Of a stretch of DNA of 64,000 nucleotides, positions 9,173-18,492 are shown one piece after another. Numbering within the stretch: the first letter of the stretch is position 1; each line of letters opens with the position of its first letter. The notes under the pieces were generated by a model that was not told the origin of the DNA, did no database searches, and saw only the letters and a list, made by a program, of their open reading frames with translations. A program made the translations under genes and the position numbers. The stretch comes from Hyphomicrobiales bacterium (GTDB taxonomy: Bacteria; Pseudomonadota; Alphaproteobacteria; Rhizobiales; Rhizobiaceae): positions 1 through 64,000 of the forward strand of contig UBTF01000016.1 in the NCBI GenBank assembly GCA_900468285.1, read 5' to 3'.

Positions 9173-10630
9173 ATGACGGATATGTCAGAAACCGGGGCGG
9201 TGGTGTCGGTCCGCCAGGTCCGCGTCGAATTCGGTGCGGTCAAGGCGCTTGATGGCGTCGATTTTGAAATTCGCCCGGGAGAAGCGGTGGGGCTTGTCGG
9301 TCATAATGGTGCGGGCAAGTCGACTATCGTCAATGTCATCAATGGTGGATTGTCTCCGCATCACGGCGAGATCGCCTATGAGGGAGATGAGGGCGGTGGC
9401 ATTGCCACGGCCCGCGCGCACGGCGTGCGCTGCGTGTTTCAGGAACTGTCGCTCTGCCCCAACCTCACCGTTGTCGAGAACACCCGTCTGATGCATGGCG
9501 GGCTCTCAGGGCTTGGTTGGCGCAGCCGGGCGGCAACCCTTATCCGTTCCTCGCTCAACGAGATCTTTCCCGGCCACGGCATCGATTGCCTCGCAACCGT
9601 CGGCTCGCTCTCCATTGCGGAACGGCAGATGGTAGAGATTGCCATCAATTTTCTCAGCGTTACCGAAGATCCGAAACTCGTCATTCTGGATGAACCGACA
9701 TCGTCGCTGGATGCCCAGCTTGCAGGGCAGTTGATGGCCCATGTACGCCGCTTTGTCGGCAGGGGCGGGGCGGTTCTGTTGATTTCCCACATATTGGGCG
9801 AAATCCTCTCCACCTCCAGCCGCATCGTCGTGATGAAGGATGGGCGTGTGGTGACCTCACGGCCGTCGCAGGATTTCACGGTCCGCAGCCTTGTGGAGGC
9901 CATGGGCAGCGTGGTCAAGGAAAGCACGCGCAACGCTACGTCCGCCGACGTCAGCGCCACAAAGGTCATTGACGTTCCCGCCGTCGCGGGTTCCACCATT
10001 CCCTTCTACGCCCGCAAAGGCGAAATCATCGGCCTGGCCGGTCTGGGCGGGCACGGACAGACCGCGACGCTGCTTGACCTGTTTGCCGAAAGCAGCAGCA
10101 AATGGTTTCCCTCGGCCAGCAAACCTATGGCCTTCGTTGCGGGAGACAGGGCGCTGAACGGCACATTCCCGCTCTGGAGCATTCTGCGAAACCTCACCAT
10201 CGGCAATCTCCCCGCCCTTTCCCGGCGCGCTGCCGTCAACCGCAGCGCTGAAACGGCCTATGGCGAGGACTGGAAGCAGCGCATGGGCATTCGCACCCCC
10301 GATATGACCAACCCCATCCTGTCACTGTCGGGCGGCAATCAGCAAAAGGTCCTGTTTGCCCGCGCGCTGGCGGGCGATGCCGCCATCGTTTTGATGGACG
10401 ATCCCATGCGCGGTGTCGATATCGGCACCAAACAGGAGGTCTACGCCACATTGCGCCGCGAGGCCGCTGCCGGGCGCACCTTCATCTGGTACTCGACGGA
10501 AATGGATGAGGTACGGCTCTGCGACCGGGTCTATGTGTTCCGCGATGGCGTCATCGTGTCGGAACTGGAGGGTGACAGCATTACCGAGGACAATATCCTT
10601 GCCGCTTCCTTTGCGGGAGAGGCTGCATGA
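9173..10630 (+). CDS. Sugar ABC transporter ATP-binding protein (two ABC domains)
   Basis: A 485-residue RbsA/XylG-like tandem ATPase. The first domain is intact: Walker A GHNGAGKST, signature SIAERQMVEIA, Walker B VILDEPTSSLD. The second lacks the P-loop lysine (GLGGHGQTATL), as is usual in this family, but keeps LSGGNQQKV. Its Walker B reads VLMDDPMRGVD, with Asp where the family normally has Glu, so it is probably weak or inactive. The second half is shorter than usual around the degenerate P-loop (about 275-330). The gene overlaps the next permease by 4 bases. ATG 9173 is used; ATG 9182 is an alternative. Confidence 0.92.
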   Translation: MTDMSETGAVVSVRQVRVEFGAVKALDGVDFEIRPGEAVGLVGHNGAGKSTIVNVINGGLSPHHGEIAYEGDEGGGIATARAHGVRCVFQELSLCPNLTVVENTRLMHGGLSGLGWRSRAATLIRSSLNEIFPGHGIDCLATVGSLSIAERQMVEIAINFLSVTEDPKLVILDEPTSSLDAQLAGQLMAHVRRFVGRGGAVLLISHILGEILSTSSRIVVMKDGRVVTSRPSQDFTVRSLVEAMGSVVKESTRNATSADVSATKVIDVPAVAGSTIPFYARKGEIIGLAGLGGHGQTATLLDLFAESSSKWFPSASKPMAFVAGDRALNGTFPLWSILRNLTIGNLPALSRRAAVNRSAETAYGEDWKQRMGIRTPDMTNPILSLSGGNQQKVLFARALAGDAAIVLMDDPMRGVDIGTKQEVYATLRREAAAGRTFIWYSTEMDEVRLCDRVYVFRDGVIVSELEGDSITEDNILAASFAGEAA

Positions 10631-11571
10631 AAAACCCGCTGAACAATTTTCTGCCGATCCTTATCCCGGCCCTGTCGCTGCTGGTGCTGCTGTGTGCCGT
10701 GTTCTACATGCAGCCGCGCGCCATGAGCTATAACGGGCTTAATCTGCTGTTCAACCTGGCGGTTCCCATCGCGCTCGCCACCATCGCGCAGATGATCATC
10801 ATGGCGGTCAACGATCTTGATCTGTCCATGGGCACCTTCGTCAGCTTTGCCGCCTGCGTGACTGCGGTCTACATGCCGCAGCAACCGGTCTTTGCCTGCT
10901 TCATTCTGGCCTGCGCTGTCGGGGTCTATGCACTTCTCGGCGTCATCATCACCCTGCGCGATCTGCCCTCGATTGTCGTCACGCTCGGCATGAGTTTCGT
11001 CTGGGGTGGCCTTGCGGTGCTGATCCTGCCAGCACCCGGCGGCGAGGCCCCGGCATGGCTTCGCGCCGTGTTGATTTCAAAGCCGCCCATGGTTCCCATG
11101 GCCATTGTCGCCAGCGTGGTGATTGCTGTCGTCTCCCATCTGCTGATCATGCGCAGCACATTCGGCGTCCTGCTTCGCGGCGTCGGTGGCAACAGCCGGT
11201 CCGTTGCCCGCGCGGGCTGGTCCGTGCTGGCGCTGAAAGGTGCCGCCTATGCTACCGCTGCCGTTTTCGCCGTTGCTGCCGGCATGGCCCTTGTGGGGCT
11301 GACCACATCGGCGGATGCCAACATCGCCCTTCGCTACACCTTGCTGTCGATTGCGGGCGTCATCCTCGGTGGTGGTGAATTCGTTGGTGGCAAGGTCTCG
11401 CCGGTTGGTGCCGTCATCGGCGCGCTAACGCTGACCCTCGCCGGGTCCTTCCTGTCCTTTCTGCGCATCTCGCCGGATTGGCAGATCGGCGCGCAGGGCG
11501 CCATCCTCATCATCGTGCTGGCCTTGCGCCTTGTCATCAATCGCCGCGGACGGCAGGAGAAGACGCTATGA
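10627..11571 (+). CDS. Sugar ABC transporter permease (CUT2, BPD_transp_2)
   Basis: A 314-residue membrane permease of the RbsC family with about 8-10 hydrophobic segments. NDLDLSMGTFVSFAA near residue 58 matches the conserved loop of branched-chain/ribose-type permeases. It starts in the ATGA overlap with the ATPase and ends in an ATGA overlap with the second permease. Two different permeases suggest a heterodimeric channel, less usual for CUT2 systems, which often have one. Confidence 0.92.
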   Translation: MKNPLNNFLPILIPALSLLVLLCAVFYMQPRAMSYNGLNLLFNLAVPIALATIAQMIIMAVNDLDLSMGTFVSFAACVTAVYMPQQPVFACFILACAVGVYALLGVIITLRDLPSIVVTLGMSFVWGGLAVLILPAPGGEAPAWLRAVLISKPPMVPMAIVASVVIAVVSHLLIMRSTFGVLLRGVGGNSRSVARAGWSVLALKGAAYATAAVFAVAAGMALVGLTTSADANIALRYTLLSIAGVILGGGEFVGGKVSPVGAVIGALTLTLAGSFLSFLRISPDWQIGAQGAILIIVLALRLVINRRGRQEKTL

Positions 11572-12518
11572 ACCGCCTGGCAAAGCTTTCCCGGAAGCCC
11601 TGGCTGTGGTCCTTCGTTGCAGCCCTCGCAACGTGGCTTGTGACCATTCTCTTCACGGGCGGCGCCAGCACGGCCAGCCTTTCGCAGGCCACGCTTACCT
11701 TCGCCGCCTTCTCCGTCATCGTCGGTCTGGGGCAGATGCTGGTCATTACGCTCGGGCCGGGTAATGTCGATCTTTCCGTTCCGGCAACGATCACGCTATC
11801 AGGAACGGTGGCGTTGAAGGTCATGGATGGGCAGGACAACATGATCCTGCTCGGCCTTCTGGTCTCTGTTACGATTGGCCTTGCCATCGGCATTCTCAAT
11901 TATGGCCTGATCAAATATCTGCGCATACCGCCCATCATCGCCACCCTGTCGATGAGCTTTCTCGTGCAGTCCTCGGCCATCTGGTACAATCGCGGCCTGC
12001 GGGTCAAACCGCCTGAAGCGCTCGCCTCCTTCAGCACAGGCACAAGTTTCGGGGTGCCCAACACGGCTATTGTGGCGCTTCTCATGTCGCTTTGCGTCTG
12101 GTGGCTGCTGGACAGATCGATGTTCGGGCGCTGGATTTCTGCCATCGGACAGAACGCCTTTGCAGCCCGCATGGCCGGTATTGCCGTGGATGGTTGCCGG
12201 TTGGCCACCTATGTCCTGTGCGCCGTCCTTGCCTCCGTCTGCGGTTATCTTCTGGCCAGCTTTTCCGGCGGTGCCGCACTCAACATGGGCGCGGAATATC
12301 TGCTCACGTCGATTGCGGTCGTCGTTATCGGCGGGTCGGCGGTGGCGGGCGGAAACTCCAATGTGCCCGGCATCTGGGGTGCCTCGTTGTTCATGTTCCT
12401 GGTCGTGTCGATGCTGAATACCTACGGGTTCGGTGCCGGTGTCCGGCTGATCATGACGGGTCTCATCATCATCAGTGTCATCGTTGCCGCCAGCCGACCC
12501 GCCGGATCGGCGCGTTGA
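11568..12518 (+). CDS. Sugar ABC transporter permease, second subunit
   Basis: A 316-residue RbsC-family permease with multiple hydrophobic helices and the conserved LGPGNVDLSVPATITLSG stretch. The start ATG 11568 overlaps the upstream stop codon (ATGA); the open frame upstream of this belongs to the previous gene. It is related to but clearly different from the first permease, so the channel is probably a heterodimer. Confidence 0.92.
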   Translation: MNRLAKLSRKPWLWSFVAALATWLVTILFTGGASTASLSQATLTFAAFSVIVGLGQMLVITLGPGNVDLSVPATITLSGTVALKVMDGQDNMILLGLLVSVTIGLAIGILNYGLIKYLRIPPIIATLSMSFLVQSSAIWYNRGLRVKPPEALASFSTGTSFGVPNTAIVALLMSLCVWWLLDRSMFGRWISAIGQNAFAARMAGIAVDGCRLATYVLCAVLASVCGYLLASFSGGAALNMGAEYLLTSIAVVVIGGSAVAGGNSNVPGIWGASLFMFLVVSMLNTYGFGAGVRLIMTGLIIISVIVAASRPAGSAR

Positions 12519-12523
12519 ACAGC

Positions 12524-13477
12524 ATGAAATCACAACAACTATCACCGGAAACCATCATGCCGAACGCCCGCGCCGGGATTTACGAAATCCACGATCCACG
12601 CTTCCGCCACCTGATTGTCCCGAGTTCGGCTCTGGAAGAATTGTACAGCGATTGCCGCTGGGCCGAGGGGCCGGTGTGGTTCGCTGATCTGGAATGCGTG
12701 ATTTTCAGCGATATCCCGAACCAGCGTCTGCTGCGCTACGCATCCGGCGGCGACGTTTCCATTTTTCGAGCACCGTCCAACTTCGCCAACGGCAACACGC
12801 GGGATCGAGAGGGCCGCTTGATCACATGCGAACATGGCGGGCGCCGCGTGACGCGCACCGAACTGGATGGCCGCATCACGGTGCTGGCCGAAAGCTTTGA
12901 AGGCAAGCGGCTGAATTCTCCCAACGACGTGGTGGTCAGGTCGGATGGCAGCATCTGGTTTACCGATCCAAGCTACGGCATCATGTCGGATTATGAGGGC
13001 TATAAGGCGAAGCCCGAGCTTGCCACCCGCAACGTGTTTCGTCTCGATCCTGTAAGCGGGGACCTCACCATCGTCGCAGATGATTTCGGCCAACCCAACG
13101 GCCTTGCTTTCTCTCCCTGCGAAAAACTCCTCTACATCGCTGACTCGGCTTCGAGCCATGACGAGACATGGCCAAGACACATCCGTGTCTTTGACGTGAT
13201 GGATGGCTGCCGTCTGACCAATGGCCGTGTTTTTGCAACCATCGACAAGGGGTTGCCGGACGGCTTTCGTCTGGACACTGAGGGTAATGTCTGGACGAGT
13301 GCTGGAGATGGGGTCCACTGTTTTGCGCCTGATGGAACGCTTCTCGGCAAAATCCTTGTGCCGCAGACAGTTGCCAACCTTACCTTTGGTGGTCCGCGCC
13401 GCAACCGGTTGTTCATTACGGCAACTAGGTCGCTATATTCCGTGTATGTCTGCGCCACCGGTGCCCAGCACCCCTGA
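12524..13477 (+). CDS. SMP-30/gluconolactonase family protein
   Basis: A 317-residue six-bladed beta-propeller lactonase. Family motifs include AEGPVWFADLECVIFSDIPNQRLLRY, NSPNDVVVRSDGSIWFTDPSYGI (metal-binding Asn/Asp), QPNGLAFSPCEKLLYIADS and GLPDGFRLDTEGNVW. These enzymes hydrolyse aldono-lactones using a divalent metal. It starts 5 bases after the second permease, so it is operonic and probably hydrolyses the lactone of the imported sugar. ATG 12524 is the first plausible start; ATG 12557 is an alternative. The longer open frame overlapping the permease is spurious. Confidence 0.9.
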   Translation: MKSQQLSPETIMPNARAGIYEIHDPRFRHLIVPSSALEELYSDCRWAEGPVWFADLECVIFSDIPNQRLLRYASGGDVSIFRAPSNFANGNTRDREGRLITCEHGGRRVTRTELDGRITVLAESFEGKRLNSPNDVVVRSDGSIWFTDPSYGIMSDYEGYKAKPELATRNVFRLDPVSGDLTIVADDFGQPNGLAFSPCEKLLYIADSASSHDETWPRHIRVFDVMDGCRLTNGRVFATIDKGLPDGFRLDTEGNVWTSAGDGVHCFAPDGTLLGKILVPQTVANLTFGGPRRNRLFITATRSLYSVYVCATGAQHP

Positions 13478-13509
13478 AGCGGTCTGAGAGTCTAACCTCG
13501 ATAGAGGTC

Positions 13510-13538
13510 GATTTCCGGCCCTATGCAGGCCGGAAATC
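13510..13538. terminator. Hairpin between convergent genes
   Basis: GATTTCCGGCC (13510-13520) and GGCCGGAAATC (13528-13538) form a perfect 11-bp stem with a 7-base loop, between the ends of the lactonase (plus) and treZ (minus). There is no T-tract on either side, so it may act as an mRNA 3'-end barrier rather than an intrinsic terminator. Confidence 0.5.
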
Positions 13539-13544
13539 AGGACA

Positions 13545-15335
13545 TCAGGGATGTTTGAAGAAAAACGAAACGCTCCGGGGAATGACATCTGAAGAAGCCG
13601 CGACAGTCTGTTCCGGCCATATGCGTTCTCCGACATCATGGACGGAAACGGGCTGATCGGAAAGATTGAGGCGCAACTGCAGGATGGCGCTTCCTATTTT
13701 CCAATCGACAAACACGCAGTCGTCTGGCGCTTCCACCACGCGGCCGGAATATGCTCCAGCTTCTGGAAGCCAGGGCATGATTGTCTCACGACGAATTTCG
13801 ATTAACCGCCGAAGCAGGGCCGACCATTCCTTGCCATCAGCGGTATCCGCCTTCGCCCAATCGAGCTTTGATCCTTCGAACGTGGCCTCAGCATTGGGGT
13901 CGGGAATATCCTTTTCCGATTTTCCTTCAGGATAGCCACCGAAATTCTCGGCCTGTGGCGGCCGATTATCGCGGATGGATTTCGCCAGTTCCCCAGTGTA
14001 GTCGGAAAAGAAATGGAACGGCCTTTCGTCCTTATAGGTGTCCCCCATGAACAGCAGCGGCACCTGCGGGGACAAGATCAGCATCGCCGTCAGTGCCCGG
14101 TAAAAATCATCGTCTGCTGTCATATGCAACCGGTCGCCCATGGCCCGGTTTCCAACCTGATCGTGATTTTGCAGGAAGTGAATGAAGGCGGTAGGGGGCA
14201 GGCATTCGCTCGGAGGAAGCTCCGTGCCGACAATCGGCTCGCCAGGCTCCAGATATCCGTCGGACATAATCTTGCGCAGCTTGTCGAACGGGTGGTCGGC
14301 AAATTTTTCAAAGATACCGGATGTTTCGCCGGTGGCTATGCGACGGATGACATGGTGGAATCCGTCATTCCAGTCCGCGATAAAAAGCCCCTCTGTGAGA
14401 AGGTCAGTGCCATTCGGCGGGTTTTCGATCATCAGATGCACCTGACGGTCGGTGAAGGACCGCCGCACCGTCGAGGAAATTTCCTCGAGAATATGAGGCT
14501 TGGTTTCATCCTTGATCGCGTCTACCGCATCCAGCCGTAGACCGTCCAGGTGGTACTCTCTCAGCCAATGGATCGCATTGTCGATGAAATAGCGTCTTAC
14601 GGGCTGTCGACTGAAATCGATTTGGGCACCCCAGTCGTTGTCTTGCCCCTCGCGAAAGAACTCAGGCGCGTAGACACCGAGGAAGTTTCCCTCGGGGCCG
14701 AAGTGATTATAGACAACGTCGAGGAAAACCATCAGGTCGAGCCCATGCGCCTTGTCGACAAAGGCCTTCAGGTCATCGGGAGAGCCATAAGCGCTATGCG
14801 GCGCATATTGCAGCACGCCATCATAGCCCCATCCCCTTGATCCAGGGAAATGCGCGAGCGGCATGATTTCGACCGCAGTTATTCCGATCTGTGCAATGTG
14901 TTCTAGCTTTTCAGCTGCTGCCGCAAAGGTTCCCGCTTCTGTAAAGGTACCTATGTGGATCTCCTGGACCAGCGTTTCATGCCAGGGTCGCCCGCGCCAG
15001 TCCTGGTTTTCCCAAGTGTAAGCACGGGGGTCGGTCAGTACCGACGGGCCGAAAACATCGCCCTGTTGCTGGCGAGAGGCGGGATCTGCCACCACGCGCC
15101 CGTCGTCGAGCACGAACCCGTAAGTTTCGCCGAATGGCTGGTGGTCGATGAAGACATCAAACCAGCCATCGTCGGAACGGGTCATCGCATGGTCACCGGA
15201 AAGGCGGAGTTTTACCTGTTGCTGCGCGGGGGCCCACAGGCGAAATCTTGTTCCGCCTGCAACAAAAACAGGTCCCCAGGCTTCTTCAGCCCGGCTGTTT
15301 CCCTGTCCATCCTTAAGAGCCAGATTATCAAGCAT
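13545..15335 (-). CDS. treZ: Malto-oligosyltrehalose trehalohydrolase
   Basis: A 596-residue GH13 enzyme that releases trehalose from maltooligosyltrehalose. An N-terminal beta-sandwich (about 20-105) carries FRLWAPAQQQVKLRL. The (beta/alpha)8 domain has DVVYNHFGPEGN, nucleophile Asp near 269 (LDGLRLDAVDAI), acid/base Glu near 304 (HLMIENPPN) and a third Asp in FLQNHDQVGNR. GPEGNFLG and the length of about 600 residues are typical of TreZ. The partner synthase treY is not in the window. A zinc alcohol dehydrogenase lies 54 bases upstream on the same strand. Confidence 0.93.
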   Translation of the reverse strand: MLDNLALKDGQGNSRAEEAWGPVFVAGGTRFRLWAPAQQQVKLRLSGDHAMTRSDDGWFDVFIDHQPFGETYGFVLDDGRVVADPASRQQQGDVFGPSVLTDPRAYTWENQDWRGRPWHETLVQEIHIGTFTEAGTFAAAAEKLEHIAQIGITAVEIMPLAHFPGSRGWGYDGVLQYAPHSAYGSPDDLKAFVDKAHGLDLMVFLDVVYNHFGPEGNFLGVYAPEFFREGQDNDWGAQIDFSRQPVRRYFIDNAIHWLREYHLDGLRLDAVDAIKDETKPHILEEISSTVRRSFTDRQVHLMIENPPNGTDLLTEGLFIADWNDGFHHVIRRIATGETSGIFEKFADHPFDKLRKIMSDGYLEPGEPIVGTELPPSECLPPTAFIHFLQNHDQVGNRAMGDRLHMTADDDFYRALTAMLILSPQVPLLFMGDTYKDERPFHFFSDYTGELAKSIRDNRPPQAENFGGYPEGKSEKDIPDPNAEATFEGSKLDWAKADTADGKEWSALLRRLIEIRRETIMPWLPEAGAYSGRVVEAPDDCVFVDWKIGSAILQLRLNLSDQPVSVHDVGERIWPEQTVAASSDVIPRSVSFFFKHP

Positions 15336-15389
15336 GTAACGAACCCTGTAATTGCAAAAATACTGACGCTTCGGTTGCTCGTTCGGGTG

Positions 15390-16553
15390 TCAGCCGTGCG
15401 GGCGAATGACGACCTTGACGCAACCATCGGTCTTGTCGCGGAAAGTCTTGTAGGCATCTGGCCCTTCTTCGAGGCCAATGCGGTGCGTGATCAGGAACGA
15501 TGGATCAATCTTGCCATCCACAATCAGCTGCATCAGCGGCTCGAGGTAGCGCTGGACATGGGTCTGCCCGGTTTTCATGGTCAGGCCCTTGCCCACAAAT
15601 GCTCCAAGCGGCGTTGGTACGGCAGAGCCGATGAAAACGCCGGGGAGCGAAACGGTGCCACCGGGGCGGCATGCAAGAATGGCCTGGCTGAGGGCATAGG
15701 GCCGCTCTGTCGATGTCATCTTGCTTTGAAGCGTTTCCATGACGCCTCCGGTCCCATGGCTTTCCATCCCGACCGCCTCGATTACGGCGTCGGGGCCCTG
15801 GCCGTTGGTCATGTCGAGAATGCGCTGCTGCAGGTCCTCGTCGTCATAATCCAGCGTTTCAGCGCCAGACTGCTGGGCAAGTGCTAGACGTTCCGGAATA
15901 GTGTCGATAGCGATGACGCGTTCTGCACCCAAGAGGAAAGCAGACTTGATTGCGAAAAGGCCTACGGGTCCGCAGCCAAATACGGCAATGGTCTGCCCGG
16001 GTTTGATATCGCAATTTTCCGCGGCCATATAACCTGTCGGAAAAATGTCACTTAGAAACAGAACTTGTTCGTCGCTGAGACCTTCAGGCACCTTGATGGG
16101 CCCGACATCCGCGTAGGGAATACGAAGATATTCAGCCTGGCCACCAGGGAATCGGCCGTACATTTCGGAGTAGCCAAACAGTCCGGCGGTGGGATAACCG
16201 ATTTGCTTGGCCTGCATTGCGCCGGATGGGTTTGAACGTTCGCAGAGCGAAAACAGGCCGCTTTTGCACATGCGGCAATCGCCGCAGGAAATGGTGAATG
16301 GGACGACGACCCGGTCTCCAACCTTAAGCTTGGAATTTCCGCGACCCACTTCCACCACTTCGCCCATGGTCTCGTGGCCCATGACATCACCTGAATGCAT
16401 GCCGGGCACGAACCCGCCATAAAGGTGAAGGTCCGATCCGCAGATTGCGCAACTGGTGACCTTGATGATCGCATCCCGGTCGTCCTGGATGATCGGGTCA
16501 TCCACCACTTCACAACGAATATCGCCGCTTCCGTGCCATGTAAGAGCTTTCAT
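15390..16553 (-). CDS. Zinc-dependent alcohol dehydrogenase (formaldehyde dehydrogenase-like)
   Basis: A 387-residue medium-chain dehydrogenase. Catalytic zinc ligands are Cys38 ([10 protein letters not shown]) and His60-Glu61 (VMGHET). Structural zinc cysteines are near 90, 93, 96 and 104 ([15 protein letters not shown]). The Rossmann motif is [15 protein letters not shown]. Length and the EAVGMESHG insertion resemble the glutathione-independent formaldehyde dehydrogenase group, but the substrate cannot be fixed. It lies just upstream of treZ and is probably co-transcribed. Confidence 0.9.
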   Translation of the reverse strand: MKALTWHGSGDIRCEVVDDPIIQDDRDAIIKVTSCAICGSDLHLYGGFVPGMHSGDVMGHETMGEVVEVGRGNSKLKVGDRVVVPFTISCGDCRMCKSGLFSLCERSNPSGAMQAKQIGYPTAGLFGYSEMYGRFPGGQAEYLRIPYADVGPIKVPEGLSDEQVLFLSDIFPTGYMAAENCDIKPGQTIAVFGCGPVGLFAIKSAFLLGAERVIAIDTIPERLALAQQSGAETLDYDDEDLQQRILDMTNGQGPDAVIEAVGMESHGTGGVMETLQSKMTSTERPYALSQAILACRPGGTVSLPGVFIGSAVPTPLGAFVGKGLTMKTGQTHVQRYLEPLMQLIVDGKIDPSFLITHRIGLEEGPDAYKTFRDKTDGCVKVVIRPHG

Positions 16554-16850
16554 GTGGGCGTTCCTTCTTGCTGAGTTCCAGAAGACGGATCAGGCCAACG
16601 GTCAAACTCTACCAACCCCATCATATCGAGGGCGAGCGTCGTTAGTTTGTGATGGTCTTTTCAGTCAGGTTGAATGGGGAACACGCCAGAGGACCGAATG
16701 TTCCTCGATATTATCGCACCGCAAACAGGACGCGGACTGTTTCTTCGATGAAACGCGCTTGAACGACGCAACAGCGACGTATTCGGTCAAGTATGAGCGA
16801 TGCGCCGGATAATGATTTGAAATAGCGTGGAGAAACGAATTTGAAGGATT
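16554..16850. other. Intergenic region between ADH and tRNA-Ala
   Basis: About 300 bases upstream of the alcohol dehydrogenase and downstream of the tRNA. Frames here overlap the tRNA or have no recognisable domains. It should hold the dehydrogenase promoter. I see no clear element. Confidence 0.4.
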
Positions 16851-16926
<76 letters not shown>

Positions 16927-17023
16927 ATAAGGGTTCCGGCATTTTGTCCGGTTCCGGGAACCGAAGCGTTTGATTGCGTTCGGTGGCGGCTTGATACTTG
17001 CGCTGTGGTGCATTGGCAAGCCG

Positions 17024-17062
17024 AAAAATTCGCCCGACGACATTTTTTTGACGCCGGGCGAA
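17024..17062 (-). terminator. Intrinsic terminator after the TIGR02300 gene
   Basis: TTCGCCCGACG (17029-17039) pairs with CGCCGGGCGAA (17052-17062), with one G-U pair. On the minus strand the stem is followed by five T residues (complement of 17024-17028). It lies just after the stop of the TIGR02300 gene and before the tRNA. Confidence 0.75.
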
Positions 17063-17076
17063 AAATTGTGTGGAAA

Positions 17077-17463
17077 TCAGGACTCGTCGTCGTCGCCGTT
17101 CACGCCGATGATGTCGGAAACATCGTCGTCATCTTCGTCTTCGTCGGCTTCCAGGAATGTATCGTCGTCATCGTCGAGTTCGACATCGTCGTCGCCGTCG
17201 ATATCTGGAATTTCATCAGCGCTGGCATCGCCATCGGCGTCTTCCAGAGGCACCAGTTCGACTTCCGTGTTTTCGGTATCGACTTCGGCAACATCTTCCT
17301 CTTCAGCCTGCTCCATCTTGGCAGCGGCAGTCGTTTCCTCGAAGAAGGAAAGCGGCCAGGACTTGCCCGTATAAGGAGATACGATGGGATCGCGGTTCAG
17401 GTCGTAGAATTTCTTGCCGGTATCCGGGTCTGTGCGCTTGGTTCCAAGGTCCGCTTTTGCCAC
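17077..17463 (-). CDS. TIGR02300 family protein (FYDLN acid domain)
   Basis: A 128-residue alphaproteobacterial protein. The conserved N-terminus reads LGTKRTDPDTGKKFYDLN, giving the family its name, then SPYTGKSWP. The remainder is a very acidic tail with long Asp/Glu runs. The function is not known. It sits next to tRNA-Ala and divergent from cmk, as in other Rhizobiales. Confidence 0.92.
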   Translation of the reverse strand: MAKADLGTKRTDPDTGKKFYDLNRDPIVSPYTGKSWPLSFFEETTAAAKMEQAEEEDVAEVDTENTEVELVPLEDADGDASADEIPDIDGDDDVELDDDDDTFLEADEDEDDDDVSDIIGVNGDDDES

Positions 17464-17689
17464 TGTCTAAGCCTCAAATTGTGAGATGAGTTCGGTGTTT
17501 ACGCCGTGTTTCCGGCAGTAGACGGTAAATTCTAGCCGGTCCCATTAATCGCTGATGCCTTTCCTGTCAAAGATAAACTTCAAGAGCGGTCTGAGCGCTC
17601 CAGGTTCACGCCTCTCTTGATGATCGGTATCGGCACTTATAAGAAGCACCAGCATCATCCTTCGTTACGCCAGAGCAGGATATATTATA

Positions 17690-18322
17690 ATGACTTTCAC
17701 CATTGCTATCGATGGTCCAGCTGCCGCAGGCAAAGGCACGCTGTCGCGAAGGATCGCCGAGGTCTACGGCTTTCACCATCTGGACACGGGTTTGACGTAT
17801 CGCGCCACAGCCAAGGCATTGCTGGATGCTGGCCTGCCGCTGGATGACGAGGCCGTTGCTGAACGAACAGCGCTGACGCTGGATCTGGCGGGGCTGGACC
17901 GCGCTGTGCTGGCAAGGCATGAGGTGGGGGAGGCGGCATCCAAGGTGGCGGTCATGCCGGCTGTAAGGCGCGCGCTGGTTGAGGCGCAACGTGGCTTTGC
18001 GGGCAAGGAGCCGGGCACGGTGCTGGATGGCAGGGATATCGGTACGGTCGTCTGCCCGGATGCGCAGGTAAAGCTCTATGTCACGGCTTCGCCGGAGGTC
18101 CGTGCGCGGCGCCGATATGACGAGATTGTCGCCTCTGGAAATGCTACGGATTTCGACGCCGTTTTCGCGGATGTGAAGAAGCGTGACGAGCGCGATATGG
18201 GTCGCGCCGACAGTCCGTTGAAACCAGCTGAAGACGCGCACTTGCTTGATACGTCGGAAATGGGTATAGAGGCGGCGTTTCAGGCAGCCAAGTCGATCAT
18301 CGATGCTGCTCTGAAGAAATGA
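17690..18322 (+). CDS. cmk: Cytidylate kinase
   Basis: A 210-residue (d)CMP kinase that makes (d)CDP for nucleic-acid and lipid synthesis. The P-loop is [15 protein letters not shown], and the family motifs HLDTGLTYR and [23 protein letters not shown] are present. It lies upstream of rpsA in the usual order. The aroA gene that commonly precedes cmk in rhizobia is absent here, since the TIGR02300 gene is only 226 bases away. Confidence 0.96.
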   Translation: MTFTIAIDGPAAAGKGTLSRRIAEVYGFHHLDTGLTYRATAKALLDAGLPLDDEAVAERTALTLDLAGLDRAVLARHEVGEAASKVAVMPAVRRALVEAQRGFAGKEPGTVLDGRDIGTVVCPDAQVKLYVTASPEVRARRRYDEIVASGNATDFDAVFADVKKRDERDMGRADSPLKPAEDAHLLDTSEMGIEAAFQAAKSIIDAALKK

Positions 18323-18328
18323 GATTTG

Positions 18329-18354
18329 CGGGGACCCCGAAAGTTCGGACCCCG
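18329..18354 (+). promoter_or_regulatory. Hairpin in the cmk-rpsA leader
   Basis: CGGGG (18329-18333) pairs with CCCCG (18350-18354), and an inner CCGAA/TTCGG stem lies between them with small bulges. It starts 7 bases after the cmk stop and is followed by TTT. It could be a weak terminator or attenuator inside the 170-base rpsA leader. Confidence 0.4.
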
Positions 18355-18492
18355 TTTAGACCGGAATGTCCCGAAAGCATGTCCTGCGCCGGAAAGCCTC
18401 ACAATGTTCAAGAGGCGGGCATGGATTTCGGGAGTGATCAACGCGAACCCCCGGCGCTTTGTGTTCCTTGCGGAGCACTCTCAGGAGATTTA

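Noticed and set aside
9896..9961. Possible frameshift between the two halves of the sugar ATPase
   Set aside because: The frame is continuous and the linker is normal for tandem ABC proteins; only the second P-loop is degenerate.
12092..12523. N-terminal extension of the lactonase frame into the permease gene
   Set aside because: It overlaps conserved permease sequence; the lactonase homology begins after ATG 12524.
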